Origin: CAZPBC01 sp964584775
GTDB taxonomy: Bacteria; Chlamydiota; Chlamydiia; Chlamydiales; SLFE01
NCBI GenBank assembly: GCA_964584775.1
Contig: CAZPBC010000001.1
Location: 35,526-99,525 of the forward strand
DNA: 64,000 nucleotides
Direction of reading: 5' to 3'
The notes under the pieces are model-generated. The model was not told the DNA's origin. It worked only from the letters and a program-made list of their open reading frames with translations, and did not search any database. Of the stretch, positions 32,393-41,472 are shown in pieces. Every line of letters begins with the position of its first letter. Position 1 is the stretch's first letter. Made by a program: the position numbers and the translations under genes.

Positions 32393-33343
32393 TCAGTCAC
32401 GGAGGGTGTCAAAGTGTTCAAGCGCTCTCTCTAAAGCTTCTAGTGTTTCTTGTAAAAGGTCTCCGTCGACTCTCCTTTCTGCTGCATATTGTCGAAGATC
32501 GGAGAGTTTTTCTTCAAGTTGTCTATGAAAATCGCGCATTTCAGCTTCGAGGGGAGTCTCTGTTGCAATGCATTCTTCAGATTCAATCGCTTTTCTTCTG
32601 ATTTCTTGTAAACGCCCATTCCACTGCTCTGGAGAGGGGTTGTGAATGGCTTGGCGGACTTTCTCTAAGGCTGCAAGGTGTGTTTCAAAGGCGCGGTCAT
32701 GCTCTTCTCGTAGAACGTCTAAAACTTGGAGCCGGAGCAGCTCGGGCCGCTTCTGTTCAACGGAATTGAAGGCATCGACCAGCTCCTCTTCAAAGCCTGC
32801 CAGTCGAGCAGTCGGGGTGGCAGGTTCGATTTGGGATGAGATGCGGTTGCTGAGCTTCTCCAGCTCCTTCAAGCTATCCTGTATTGCCAAAGTGGGGCTG
32901 ATGCGGACCTTATTTTCATGGAGACGTCGCACACCTCGAACAGGGGAGATGAGTGAGACACCCAGTGCATAGACAGAATGCCAAACTTTTAAACCAGAAT
33001 CTTTTGCCCAAAGCCAGTCGTCAATGAGAGCTTGATCATGCCCTTCGGATACGAGAAAATCCAGCTTCAAAAGAGGGAGTTCTTTCAGGAAAAGGTGGGT
33101 TAGAAGACCTCCTAAGTGGAGAGAGCCGCGAAAGCCGGCAAAAATGGCATGTACGGTTTCAGCGATGATGAAGGCGACGGAGCAGATCGCTGCTGGGACG
33201 CTCTCGAGGCGTCGTGCAAAAAAGAACCCAATAGAGTGAATCCGACTCTCTTGAGAGTGGTCGATGAGGTCGTCTTTTACAGCAAACTCGAGGCTACAGA
33301 AGTCCTTCGCCACTTCCAAGCTGGTTAAATTGATGCTAGCCAT
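32393..33343 (-). CDS. Coiled-coil protein with hydrophobic hairpin, operon partner of the PTP
   Basis: A 316-residue protein. A hydrophobic region around residues 45-95 (PAAICSVAFIIAETVHAIF and LGGLLTHLFLKELPLLKL) may be membrane-inserted. It is followed by a moderately hydrophobic segment at about 115-140. The rest to residue 316 is a long Glu/Leu-rich coiled coil (ELEKLSNRISSQ, AALEKVRQAIHN, RALEHFDTLRD). No family recognised. The bilobed hydrophobic part plus coiled coil resembles chlamydial inclusion-membrane (Inc) proteins. It is 11 nt upstream of the PTP gene and likely co-expressed; it may be an effector or a chaperone-like partner. Confidence 0.75.
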   Translation of the reverse strand: MASINLTSLEVAKDFCSLEFAVKDDLIDHSQESRIHSIGFFFARRLESVPAAICSVAFIIAETVHAIFAGFRGSLHLGGLLTHLFLKELPLLKLDFLVSEGHDQALIDDWLWAKDSGLKVWHSVYALGVSLISPVRGVRRLHENKVRISPTLAIQDSLKELEKLSNRISSQIEPATPTARLAGFEEELVDAFNSVEQKRPELLRLQVLDVLREEHDRAFETHLAALEKVRQAIHNPSPEQWNGRLQEIRRKAIESEECIATETPLEAEMRDFHRQLEEKLSDLRQYAAERRVDGDLLQETLEALERALEHFDTLRD

Positions 33344-33625
33344 GAAAAGAGTTTACTAAATTTTTGTTAAAATTGGTTAAAGATTCTTTGTTTTAAAAAC
33401 AAAACTTGTCTTTTTCTCTCTTCGATGAAAATAGACTGGTAAGATAGAAAATTCTTTGAAAAATCTCTTAAGTGACTAATTTTAACTGAGATATCTATGA
33501 ATTTCTAAAATTAGAAAGTTGCTCAGTAAGGCGTCGTGGGGTCTAAAAATTAGATGCAGTCAGAGCGTTGAATTCATATTTTTAACCGAAAGCTCGACTG
33601 TAAAGAGAGGAAAGGGTGGATCTCT

Positions 33626-34015
33626 CTATCGGACGAGGGAAGGCTTGAACTCAAAAGAGCCTTCAATCAAGGTTGGTGTGAGAAGGGCCACACTATAGAG
33701 AAACACTCGTGCAGCTGAAAGGGGAAAGCCAGCCAAAGTGGTTAGTGCCACAATCGTACAGAGGGTTAAGGCGGCAGAGATCACCAGTTTCACGGTACAA
33801 TAGCTAGCTAGAGGAGGGGTGGTTGCAACGGCCATTAATTTGGCCGCCAGTTTTGAAGAGGCTTCCAAAATGCCAATGGCCAAGCCTGTTATCAGGAGGA
33901 CTTCACTTTCAAGAAGGAGACTGGCGACGCACGCACCCGCAGCGATCCCTCTTTTAGTCCAAGTATAGTAAACATTTTCACTTAAGGGGGAGGCGGTTGC
34001 AGGGGCTGTTGTCAT
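33626..34015 (-). CDS. Small bilobed membrane protein
   Basis: A 129-residue protein with hydrophobic stretches GIAAGACVASLLLE, VLLITGLAIGILEA, then LVISAALTLCTIVALTT and VFLYSVALLTPTLI. Start chosen at 34015 (MTTAPATASPLSE) with AAAGGA upstream; a longer start at 34057 directly abuts the dehydrogenase stop and has no ribosome site. No family. Overall pattern like other small membrane proteins in this window and chlamydial Inc-like proteins. The 282 nt to its left hold only AT-rich sequence. Confidence 0.65.
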   Translation of the reverse strand: MTTAPATASPLSENVYYTWTKRGIAAGACVASLLLESEVLLITGLAIGILEASSKLAAKLMAVATTPPLASYCTVKLVISAALTLCTIVALTTLAGFPLSAARVFLYSVALLTPTLIEGSFEFKPSLVR

Positions 34016-34057
34016 GGGCAGATCCTTTTGATGGAAAGGATAGCCCTTTAGTTTCAT

Positions 34058-35917
34058 TTATTCAATGGGAATAATGCCCTTTTCCAGCCAGTCGAAGTCG
34101 CCATCGGCGAATTTTTTACCGATAAAGTAGGTCGGCTTATCGAGGTTGTGTTTCAACCCTTCGAAGTGGCTATCGATCCGCTCTTTGGCGAGTTTTGAGA
34201 AGTAGTGCGCGAGCTGAAGTGCGGAGTCGTCCGCCTGCTTGCTATCGACAAGGTGCTGAGCATACGCGCATGTGGCAGCCATGACAAAAAGGTCGGTTCC
34301 GATCTCCATCAGGCGGCTGAGAAGCATCTGGCGATTCTCGAGTCCTTTTTGATGCCGCATCATCGCAAAGAAGAGTTTGCGGGCGAGTTTTCTGGAGCGT
34401 TTCGCAATGTAGCGGAACTCACCTCGGAAGCTTTTGAACTGACGGTAGGAGTGGAATGCCGAGAGCGAAAGGCCTGGTAGCCAAAGTGCATAAGAGCCGA
34501 AGAGGCGGAGTCCTTCTTTAACGAGTTTCATTCCCTTGTACTTTCCTTTGAGTAGGGGGAAGAGCTCTTTGATGTGGGGGTCCATCGCTTCGCGGGCGAG
34601 AAAGAGTTTCATGATCTCTGTCGATCCTTCAAGGATCATATTGACCCGGCAGTCACGCATCATCCGCTCGACAGGATATCCAGGCTCACCGCGCGCTTTG
34701 AGAGAGCGGGAGGTTTCGTAACCGCGTCCACCGCGGAGCTGCAGAGTGAGGTCGGTGATTTTCCAGAGTTCTTCGGTGCTGAACATTTTGGCCATGGCCG
34801 CTTCGATACGCATGTCGCAGGTTTTGTTGTCTGCCCAAAGACTTGTCAGCCAGCTGATCGCCTCCATTGCAAACGTGGTCGCTGCAATGTAAGCGGTTTT
34901 TTCGCGTCCCGCTTCGTGAAGTCCAACGGGTTTTCCCCACTGGTTGCGCTCGTTTCCCCACTTTCTTGCAATTTGGAGACACTGTTTGGCAACGCCCGTA
35001 CAAGCGGCGGGGAGAGTGAGCCGTCCGACGTTGATGGTATCCAGAGCCATCGCAAGGCCACGCCCCTCGTCGCCGAGAAGGTTCTCTTTAGGAATTTTGA
35101 CATCAGTGAATTTGAGAACGCCGTTGTAGATTCCATTGAGACCCATAAACTCACAGCGATGGGTGACCTCAACACCCGGTGTGTCCATCTCTAAAATGAA
35201 CGCAGAAATTTGGGGGCGCTCTTTTCCTTTGATGACCTTCGGAGCTGTTTTAGCGATGACGATGATGATGTCAGCGATGGTTCCATTCGTTGTCCAGAGT
35301 TTTTCTCCGTTGAGAACGTAATGGGTTCCGGCATCGTTGAGAACCGCTTCACTTTTCATTTGTGCAGGGTCGGATCCGACACCCGTTTCGGTGAGTGCGA
35401 AAGCGGAGATCGCTCCTTGTCGGAAGCGGGGGAGGAATTTCTTCTTCTGTTCTTCAGTCCCGTAGAGGCGTAAGGGTTGAGGGACGCCGATGGACTGGTG
35501 AGCGGAAAGGAGGACTGCGGTGGACCCACAATAGGAGGCCACCTTCATCACAGCTCGGTTGTAGTTCATCTGAGAAAGACCGAGTCCGTCATACTCTTTC
35601 GGGACTTTTAGGGCGAAAGCTCCCATCTCGGCGAGTTTCTTGATGATCGGCTGGGGAATTTCACGTAGCTTGTCGACTTGATCGGGATCGAGTTCTTCAA
35701 CCAGGAATTTTTCAAATTGCTGGATGTACTCCGTTCCCGCTTCTTCTTCCTCTTTGGATTGCTTTGGAAACGGCCAAAGCATCTCATAGCTGAATTTCCC
35801 CATAAAGAGGTCAGAACCAAAGCTCGGGATCTCGTACTCAAAAGCACGCGCCTCTTCGGCGACTTCCATCGATTTTTCGGAGCTAGGGGCCGCCCCTTTT
35901 TTATCTTTCAGGTCCAT
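34058..35917 (-). CDS. Acyl-CoA dehydrogenase, VLCAD/ACAD9-like
   Basis: A 619-residue FAD enzyme catalysing alpha,beta-dehydrogenation of acyl-CoA. The flavin/acyl-CoA motif is FALTETGVGSDPAQMKSEA, and NGEKLWTTNGTIADI follows. The catalytic base lies in MILEGSTEIMKLF. A C-terminal extension of about 180 residues beyond a 400-residue ACAD core (including QMLLSRLMEIGTDLFV) is typical of the VLCAD/ACAD9 branch. Such genes occur in environmental chlamydiae but not in the pathogenic Chlamydia. No beta-oxidation partners lie beside it. Confidence 0.93.
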   Translation of the reverse strand: MDLKDKKGAAPSSEKSMEVAEEARAFEYEIPSFGSDLFMGKFSYEMLWPFPKQSKEEEEAGTEYIQQFEKFLVEELDPDQVDKLREIPQPIIKKLAEMGAFALKVPKEYDGLGLSQMNYNRAVMKVASYCGSTAVLLSAHQSIGVPQPLRLYGTEEQKKKFLPRFRQGAISAFALTETGVGSDPAQMKSEAVLNDAGTHYVLNGEKLWTTNGTIADIIIVIAKTAPKVIKGKERPQISAFILEMDTPGVEVTHRCEFMGLNGIYNGVLKFTDVKIPKENLLGDEGRGLAMALDTINVGRLTLPAACTGVAKQCLQIARKWGNERNQWGKPVGLHEAGREKTAYIAATTFAMEAISWLTSLWADNKTCDMRIEAAMAKMFSTEELWKITDLTLQLRGGRGYETSRSLKARGEPGYPVERMMRDCRVNMILEGSTEIMKLFLAREAMDPHIKELFPLLKGKYKGMKLVKEGLRLFGSYALWLPGLSLSAFHSYRQFKSFRGEFRYIAKRSRKLARKLFFAMMRHQKGLENRQMLLSRLMEIGTDLFVMAATCAYAQHLVDSKQADDSALQLAHYFSKLAKERIDSHFEGLKHNLDKPTYFIGKKFADGDFDWLEKGIIPIE

Positions 35918-35970
35918 ACCCTGCTTATAACGTGCTCCCCCTTCTCCTGCAATCGAAAATCGTTAGTTCA

Positions 35971-35988
35971 TTGGCATCCTTCTTGCTT
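35971..35988 (+). promoter_or_regulatory. Sigma-54 promoter for the 36016 gene
   Basis: TTGGCATCCTTCTTGCTT: the -24 GG (35973-35974) and -12 GC (35985-35986) are separated by 10 nt, the spacing required by RpoN, with TTGCTT at -12. Only one base of the TGGCAC half-site differs. Predicted start near 35998, before the ribosome site of the next gene. Confidence 0.75.
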
Positions 35989-36015
35989 AATCCCTTAATA
36001 AACAAGGAGTTTTTT

Positions 36016-37899
36016 ATGGGAATCTCTCGCATAGAGATCATTCAAAGGGAAATTCGAGACCTAGGAGAGGCTCACCCCGTACTCCCCATGGATCATGCGC
36101 TTCGTCAGAGGGTGGAGGCCATTTACAAGGAGATCGATGAGTTGCAAGCAGAGCTTTTGAAAGAGGGAGCTAAAGATCTACGTCAGGACTACACAGTGGA
36201 ATTGCAGCAGTGTGGAAGGCTCCGTGACATCTTACACATGCGCTTCCCGCTCCCCACACCCTTAAAGCACGATGAGACACTCGTAGAGAGGACGGCCAAT
36301 GAGCTGGCAGACCGGTTGCCAGGAGGCGATGGCGAAGGGGTTCGTGAGATGTTCAAGGGAATGTTTGCAAAACTGAAGACGAGCCTTTGGGGTTTTCTAC
36401 CTCCTTTTATGGGTCGAAGGCGGGACAAAGCGGGCGATACAAAGGAGATCCTCAAACTGACGAATGAGATTGAAAAGCTCAATCGAGACATCCCCCGAGC
36501 CTCTGGTAAGAAAGCGATACAATTGGAAGAGAGAAGGGCATCTGCCGAAAAGGAACTGGAAGGTTTGAAGGCGAGCGTGAAAACGGATCAAGCAGATAGG
36601 GTTCGGCAGCATGTGATGCGAGGGATGATGAAGGAGATTGGAGGGGAAGGTGCGGAGATCGAGATGGAAAGTGGAGGAAAAGTCGACACCCTTTTCCTGA
36701 ATGGTGCGAGCTTACGGAACCAGTGGCTTGAAGAAGGAGGGAAGAAGGCGACCCTTAGCATAAGATTACCTAGTGGAGAAACTCATGAAATCCGTGGAGT
36801 CGCTTTTAGTCAGAGTTCAGACCCTGATCATGCGCTAGCTCGCCTTGAACGTTTGGGTGCGCTGGTTCCTGCAACGGTGATTGACGGAGAGGTCTGTATG
36901 GATCCACGCTCTGGCGTAGGCTGGACTCTCATCCAAGTGGGCGAAAAACAGATGCTCGTTCCCTTCTCTGAAATCGAAGCAAACCCAGATCTTGTTCAAA
37001 GGTCCGTTTCAACGGCACTCGGTGGCTCACTTTGTTTCAACGCTGAAGATGAAACCACCCTTGTTTTAGAGGAAATCGACTCCCCACCTCAGCGCGGTGT
37101 AGTGGTGATGTCGAACAACAGTCGAGGAGTGTATGAGGACCGTGCAGGGGAGGCGCTGCAGTACCTCCTTCACGGAGCCGATGTGATGCTTTTCAACCAT
37201 CGGGGGTATGGCAGGAGTGAAGGAGAGATGGCCCCAAAAAGTGCGGAGGAGGATCTAACTGCTGTCCACGAACATCTTCAAGAGCGCGGTTACCATCCCG
37301 AACAAATTGCCATCCTTTCTGAAGGACTCTTCGTAGGGCCTCATGCAAATGTAGCAGCTAAAAATCCTGATAGCCCCTTGCTTGTCGAGCAAACTTTCCA
37401 GGGGGTCAAAAAGACAGCGCGTGAACTCCTTCGAAGAGAGGACGACCCCAAGCAGGGAGTTGCACGTTACTACCAAGAGGTGGTGATTGATGAGGGAGCT
37501 CAGATGATCGCTCCAGGCTTTGCTCAAGAGGCGATGCTTCAAGGAAGAGAGGCAAAGAACGCGACGATTACCGGTGGAAAAGAGGGAACACTTGGACATG
37601 CAGAGATGGGCAGAAGACTCCATGCTCTTCCTGGAAGCTCCTACGAAGATGCCAGTACCAGTCCATTTCCCGGCGTCCCTAAACGCCTTCCCCCCATCGA
37701 ACAACAGGAAAAAGAGCGACTAGAAGCAGACCTTGAAACATTAAGGACTACTGAAGCAAGGGATTGGGAGGAGCGGCATCAACTGAATTTGAAAAGAGAA
37801 GAGCTAGTCGATCGTCTGACGCGCTTTGAACCGACGATGGATCGAAAAGTGGGAGAAGGGGTCGTCTCAGCGCTCAGAGGTTTCGGAATCATCACTTAA
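36016..37899 (+). CDS. Alpha/beta-hydrolase-like protein with helical N-terminus
   Basis: A 627-residue protein starting at an ATG with AAGGAGT. Residues 1-200 are charged coiled coil. Residues about 210-320 form a beta-rich domain (GGEGAEIEMESGGKVDTLFL onward). Residues about 355-540 look like an alpha/beta-hydrolase: HRGYGRSEG at 395-403 and the elbow region ILSEGLFVG around Ser435, with a candidate catalytic His in GTLGHAEMG near residue 528. The elbow lacks the usual first Gly (I-L-S-E-G instead of G-x-S-x-G), so it may be inactive or altered. A sigma-54 promoter lies upstream. The 3' end overlaps the HPP gene by 33 nt. Confidence 0.8.
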   Translation: MGISRIEIIQREIRDLGEAHPVLPMDHALRQRVEAIYKEIDELQAELLKEGAKDLRQDYTVELQQCGRLRDILHMRFPLPTPLKHDETLVERTANELADRLPGGDGEGVREMFKGMFAKLKTSLWGFLPPFMGRRRDKAGDTKEILKLTNEIEKLNRDIPRASGKKAIQLEERRASAEKELEGLKASVKTDQADRVRQHVMRGMMKEIGGEGAEIEMESGGKVDTLFLNGASLRNQWLEEGGKKATLSIRLPSGETHEIRGVAFSQSSDPDHALARLERLGALVPATVIDGEVCMDPRSGVGWTLIQVGEKQMLVPFSEIEANPDLVQRSVSTALGGSLCFNAEDETTLVLEEIDSPPQRGVVVMSNNSRGVYEDRAGEALQYLLHGADVMLFNHRGYGRSEGEMAPKSAEEDLTAVHEHLQERGYHPEQIAILSEGLFVGPHANVAAKNPDSPLLVEQTFQGVKKTARELLRREDDPKQGVARYYQEVVIDEGAQMIAPGFAQEAMLQGREAKNATITGGKEGTLGHAEMGRRLHALPGSSYEDASTSPFPGVPKRLPPIEQQEKERLEADLETLRTTEARDWEERHQLNLKREELVDRLTRFEPTMDRKVGEGVVSALRGFGIIT

Positions 37900-38409
37900 G
37901 AGTCTTGGGTAGGTTCTCGGAGGGGGAATCCGGTGAACCAAAAGAGCGATTCCCACCAAGAGAATACTGCCGATCAAGATGGGAAACGCCAAATACCAAA
38001 AACTCATGGTCATTCGAGCAAAGTAGATGACGATGGGAACGGCACCTGCAGGGGGGTGGGTGACACGGAAGATCGCCATCAAGGTGATAGTAAACCACAG
38101 CATCAAGCTCACAGTCCACCAGTCATGTGGTAAAATCTCTACAAGAGTGAGGCTAACTAGGCCTGCAATAAAATATCCCCCCACAATGTTGATCGGCTGA
38201 GCAAACTCGTCCTGAGGCGTCGTGTAGATCAAGATACAGCTAGCTCCAAAGGGGGCCATCAGCAACTTCACCCCTCCATGCTTGGTGAACAGGGAGAGGA
38301 GAAGGATCGTCACCATTCCCTTAAATCCCCCTTTAATACACCTGTAGAGGGAGATGGGCTCCTGGTGTCGGAAGGTGAGACGGCGGATAAAATTTTCTAA
38401 CTTCGACAT
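37867..38409 (-). CDS. HPP-family integral membrane protein
   Basis: A 180-residue membrane protein named for its family motif THPPAGAVP in helix 4. Helices include LLMAPFGASCILIY, INIVGGYFIAGLVSLTLV and LAFPILIGSILLVGIAL. HPP proteins are reported as nitrite/anion transporters in plants and cyanobacteria; the substrate here is unknown. It precedes the OMT gene leftward of it in an apparent separate unit. Overlaps the 3' end of the 36016 gene. Confidence 0.9.
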   Translation of the reverse strand: MSKLENFIRRLTFRHQEPISLYRCIKGGFKGMVTILLLSLFTKHGGVKLLMAPFGASCILIYTTPQDEFAQPINIVGGYFIAGLVSLTLVEILPHDWWTVSLMLWFTITLMAIFRVTHPPAGAVPIVIYFARMTMSFWYLAFPILIGSILLVGIALLVHRIPPPRTYPRLLSDDSETSER

Positions 38410-38418
38410 GTCCTACTC

Positions 38419-39387
38419 TTAGCATGTCTTGTCCCTTTTCAGAAAGAGGAGGATCGATTTTGATGCATTTGTCGAGAGAGTCTCATGCCATTCGAGGCCC
38501 GCCCGCAGAGCTAACAGCTTGAGCTCCTCTTCGGAGCGGATCTTACCGCCTGGCGTTGTCACAAAGAGGTGGATGTCTGCGAGTTTACCCAGGCGCCGCT
38601 CGGGGTCGGGGTGCATGAGCGTTTCAAAAACCATTAAGGTCGAGTCTGGTTTCATGGCTTTCGAAATATTCGAAAGGATCTCAAGTGCCTTGCTATCGGA
38701 CCAATCTTGGAGGACATTGCGAAGGAGATAGAGATCAAAATCCGGGGGGACTTCTGCAAAAAAGTCTCCCTCTAGTATGGGTAGAGTCTTCTCTTGCTCG
38801 ATGACATTTTTTTGGTCGAAAAGGGTGGCCTTGAGGTGAGGGGCTCTCTCGAGAATCGCCTGCAGGAGTCCTCCGTGACCGCCACCGACATCCACGGCCG
38901 TTTGGAAGCGCGACCAATCCACTTCGTCGAGGATCGCTTTGGAGCTGTTTTTCGAATAGTAAGCCATCGCTGCTTGGTAGTGGAGTTCCTCATCAGGGTG
39001 GGACTCTAGATAGTCAAATTGATCAAAGGCCTCAGCGCTCCCGTCCAAACGTTTTGGAAGCTTCCTCCAAGCATCGATGACCCAGTCAGAACCTAAAAAT
39101 TCTGCAAGAGAAGCCATCGACTCAGGGTGATCTTTTGCAAGAAGAGCACCCTCTTCAGTGAGGGACCAAAGCTCTTTCTCTTCTGAAACGAGATTGAGCA
39201 CGCTGAGTGCGCGTAGGAAGCGGAGGAGGGGTTCCTTTTCTATCGACACTTTCCAAGCGAGATCCTCGAGTGTGGAGGGATTCTGATAGAGTGCGTCTGA
39301 GAGTCCCATTTTCACGAAAGTGAAGAGGAGCAGGCTCGTCTTAAAGCCGTTGAGTTTTAGAAGGACTTGTTTATACTGCGATTTCAC
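38419..39387 (-). CDS. O-methyltransferase (family 2 type) with altered catalytic base
   Basis: A 322-residue SAM-dependent methyltransferase. The N-terminal about 100 residues match the dimerisation winged-helix (ALYQNPSTLEDLAWKVSIEK, RFLRALSVLNLVS). The SAM motif is VDVGGGHGGLLQAI, and a conserved LRNVLQDWSD follows. In plant-type family-2 OMTs the last motif normally reads ...HDW.D with a catalytic His; here Gln stands in its place. GTG at 39385-39387 is chosen because upstream codons overlap the divergent nhaD gene; the start is uncertain. Methyl acceptor unknown. Confidence 0.8.
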   Translation of the reverse strand: MKSQYKQVLLKLNGFKTSLLLFTFVKMGLSDALYQNPSTLEDLAWKVSIEKEPLLRFLRALSVLNLVSEEKELWSLTEEGALLAKDHPESMASLAEFLGSDWVIDAWRKLPKRLDGSAEAFDQFDYLESHPDEELHYQAAMAYYSKNSSKAILDEVDWSRFQTAVDVGGGHGGLLQAILERAPHLKATLFDQKNVIEQEKTLPILEGDFFAEVPPDFDLYLLRNVLQDWSDSKALEILSNISKAMKPDSTLMVFETLMHPDPERRLGKLADIHLFVTTPGGKIRSEEELKLLALRAGLEWHETLSTNASKSILLFLKRDKTC

Positions 39388-39417
39388 GGCTGTAAATTTT
39401 AGTGGTTTAGGAAAACG

Positions 39418-40683
39418 ATGACAACAGAAATTCTCACAGGATTGATCGCGCTTGTCTTTGTGATCGGTTACTTTTTGATCATCTTTGAGCCTCACGTCCT
39501 GGTGAATAAAGCCTCCACAGCGCTTTTTGCAGGAGCCCTTGCTTGGATTCTCTATCTCAACTTCGGAGAGGGGAGTCTCGCGGGACGCCTTGAACAGCTC
39601 TACGAGCATCTAAGTGGGATCAGCCAGGTGCTTTTCTTTTTGATTGGAGCGATGACCATTGTGGAGTTGATCAACGCTCACCGCGGGTTCGATGTGATGG
39701 GAGCCCTTTTCAAAGGGCGTTCCAACCGTTCTGCTTACTGGATCGTCTTGTTTGTCGCCTTTTTTCTCTCCTCCATCTTAGACAATTTAACCACACTGAT
39801 CGTGCTCGTCTGCTTACTGAAAGGCTTTGTGCATAAAACGGCGGTGCGACGGACGATGGCCCTTGCTCTTGTCTTTGCGGTCAATGCAGGGGGAGCCTGG
39901 ACGGTGATCGGGGATGTCACAACGACCCTTTTATGGATCCAAGGCTACATTCATACCTTGGGGGTGAGCCAAGCCCTTTTTCTCCCTTCATTCGTCTCCA
40001 TGGTGGTGTTTGGAGCAGTCCACCAGTTTCAGCTCGAACAGGGAACGCTCGGAGAAAATCACGAGAAGGAGAAAGAGTTTGAGGGTTCCAGAAAAGTCCT
40101 AGTGGTCGGTTTGATCTCATTGGCGATCGTCCCGCTTCTGAAGCTGACACTGAACGTTCCTCCCTTTATGGGAGTGCTCTTTTCACTCTCTGTGATGTGG
40201 ATGTTGACAGACTTGATGCACTCGCACTTTGAGGATCGAAGGCACCTCCGCGTCTACTCTGCACTTTCAAGAATCGATCATGCGACAGTTCTTTTCTTTA
40301 TGGGGATTCTGCTCGCTGTTTCGGCACTAGAGGTGGCAGGAGTTCTGAAACTCATTGCCCAGTTCCTTCAAACATGGATCCATAACTTGGATGCGATTCC
40401 CGTTGCACTTGGTGTGATCTCAGCTGTGGTAGACAATGTACCACTCGTTGCAGCTTCTATGAACATGTACACGCTCGATCAGTTCCCTCAAGGGGATGAT
40501 TTTTGGAACCTCCTCGCTTTTTGTGCGGGGACAGGAGGATCGATTCTGTTGATCGGATCCGCTCCGGGCGTAGCTCTCTCATCGCTTGAGACGATCAGCT
40601 TTACTGATTACTTGAAAAAGGTTTCCTGGATTGCAGGAATCGCCTATATTGTGGGTATTCTGACCTACATGATGATACATTAG
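39418..40683 (+). CDS. nhaD: NhaD-type Na+/H+ antiporter
   Basis: A 421-residue polytopic membrane protein of the ArsB/NhaD ion-transporter superfamily, exchanging Na+ for H+. Signature regions are SSILDNLTTLIVLVCLL, NAGGAWTVIGDVTTTLLW, VVDNVPLVAASMNMY and GGSILLIGSAPGVALSS, containing the conserved Asp-Asn/Thr-Thr and Gly-Ser-Ala motifs. First gene of a five-gene forward operon. Confidence 0.93.
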   Translation: MTTEILTGLIALVFVIGYFLIIFEPHVLVNKASTALFAGALAWILYLNFGEGSLAGRLEQLYEHLSGISQVLFFLIGAMTIVELINAHRGFDVMGALFKGRSNRSAYWIVLFVAFFLSSILDNLTTLIVLVCLLKGFVHKTAVRRTMALALVFAVNAGGAWTVIGDVTTTLLWIQGYIHTLGVSQALFLPSFVSMVVFGAVHQFQLEQGTLGENHEKEKEFEGSRKVLVVGLISLAIVPLLKLTLNVPPFMGVLFSLSVMWMLTDLMHSHFEDRRHLRVYSALSRIDHATVLFFMGILLAVSALEVAGVLKLIAQFLQTWIHNLDAIPVALGVISAVVDNVPLVAASMNMYTLDQFPQGDDFWNLLAFCAGTGGSILLIGSAPGVALSSLETISFTDYLKKVSWIAGIAYIVGILTYMMIH

Positions 40684-40692
40684 GAGTGGTAG

Positions 40693-41472
40693 ATGGACGT
40701 TTTTTTATTGATGTTGAACGGTCTCTTTTTTTCAGTAGTTGTGATGCTGCTGGTATGGATCCTCTATCTCACGATCAAAAAAGCAGCGATCGTGGATATC
40801 GGTTGGTCCTCTGTCACGGCGCTGTTGGGCTTTTTTTACTACTTTCAATACCCTAGCCTCTCCCTTCGAAAACTCCTGCTTCTTGCGGCTCTTTTTTTCT
40901 GGGGTGGACGGCTGACACTCCATCTCATTCAACGGCTGTGGATGGGTCAAGAAGACCGACGTTACGATGTCCTGGATAAAAAGTTTGAATCCTACCGCAT
41001 CTGGAAGTACCTGCTCTTTTTTCAAGCCCAGGCGGTCGTTGCGACTGTCCTCTCATTGGCGTTTGCTCTCGTGATGGCAAGTGAAGCTGCTTTTCAAATG
41101 AGCGACTTCGTTGCTGCGGTGATCTTCCTTCTCTCTTTTCTTGGAGAGCTGAAGGCCGATCAGACCATGACTCAGTTTCGTTCCGATCCACAAAACAAAG
41201 ACCAAGTGTGCAAGGTGGGTCTATGGAAATATAGCCGTCATCCGAACTACTTTTTCGAGTGCTTGATCTGGGTGAGCTTTGCTCTCTTCGCTTGGCCCAC
41301 TCCTTTTGGGTTTCTGGCATGGATTTCTCCAGCCATCATCACCTACTCGATCTTAAAGGTGACAGGAATTCCTCCAACGGAAGAGATCCTTCTCGCTTCA
41401 AAAGGAGAAGCGTATAAGGAATACCAAAGAACCACCAGCGCGTTGATCCCTTGGTTTCCTAAAGGCTCCTGA
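40693..41472 (+). CDS. DUF1295 membrane protein (steroid 5-alpha-reductase-like)
   Basis: A 259-residue membrane protein of the DUF1295 / steroid-reductase-like C-terminal family. Evidence: helices throughout; the family motif LWKYSRHPNYFFECLIWVSF; and the C-terminal GIPPTEEILLASKGEAYKEY. Related proteins reduce or methylate lipid-like substrates with NADPH or SAM. 9 nt after nhaD; its stop shares one base with the trmH start. Confidence 0.9.
   Translation: MDVFLLMLNGLFFSVVVMLLVWILYLTIKKAAIVDIGWSSVTALLGFFYYFQYPSLSLRKLLLLAALFFWGGRLTLHLIQRLWMGQEDRRYDVLDKKFESYRIWKYLLFFQAQAVVATVLSLAFALVMASEAAFQMSDFVAAVIFLLSFLGELKADQTMTQFRSDPQNKDQVCKVGLWKYSRHPNYFFECLIWVSFALFAWPTPFGFLAWISPAIITYSILKVTGIPPTEEILLASKGEAYKEYQRTTSALIPWFPKGS

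Noticed and set aside
34574..35194. 206-residue rightward frame
   Set aside because: Antisense to the acyl-CoA dehydrogenase; a by-product of codon bias.
39388..39609. Upstream extension of the OMT gene
   Set aside because: It overlaps the divergent nhaD start and lacks the family N-terminal pattern.
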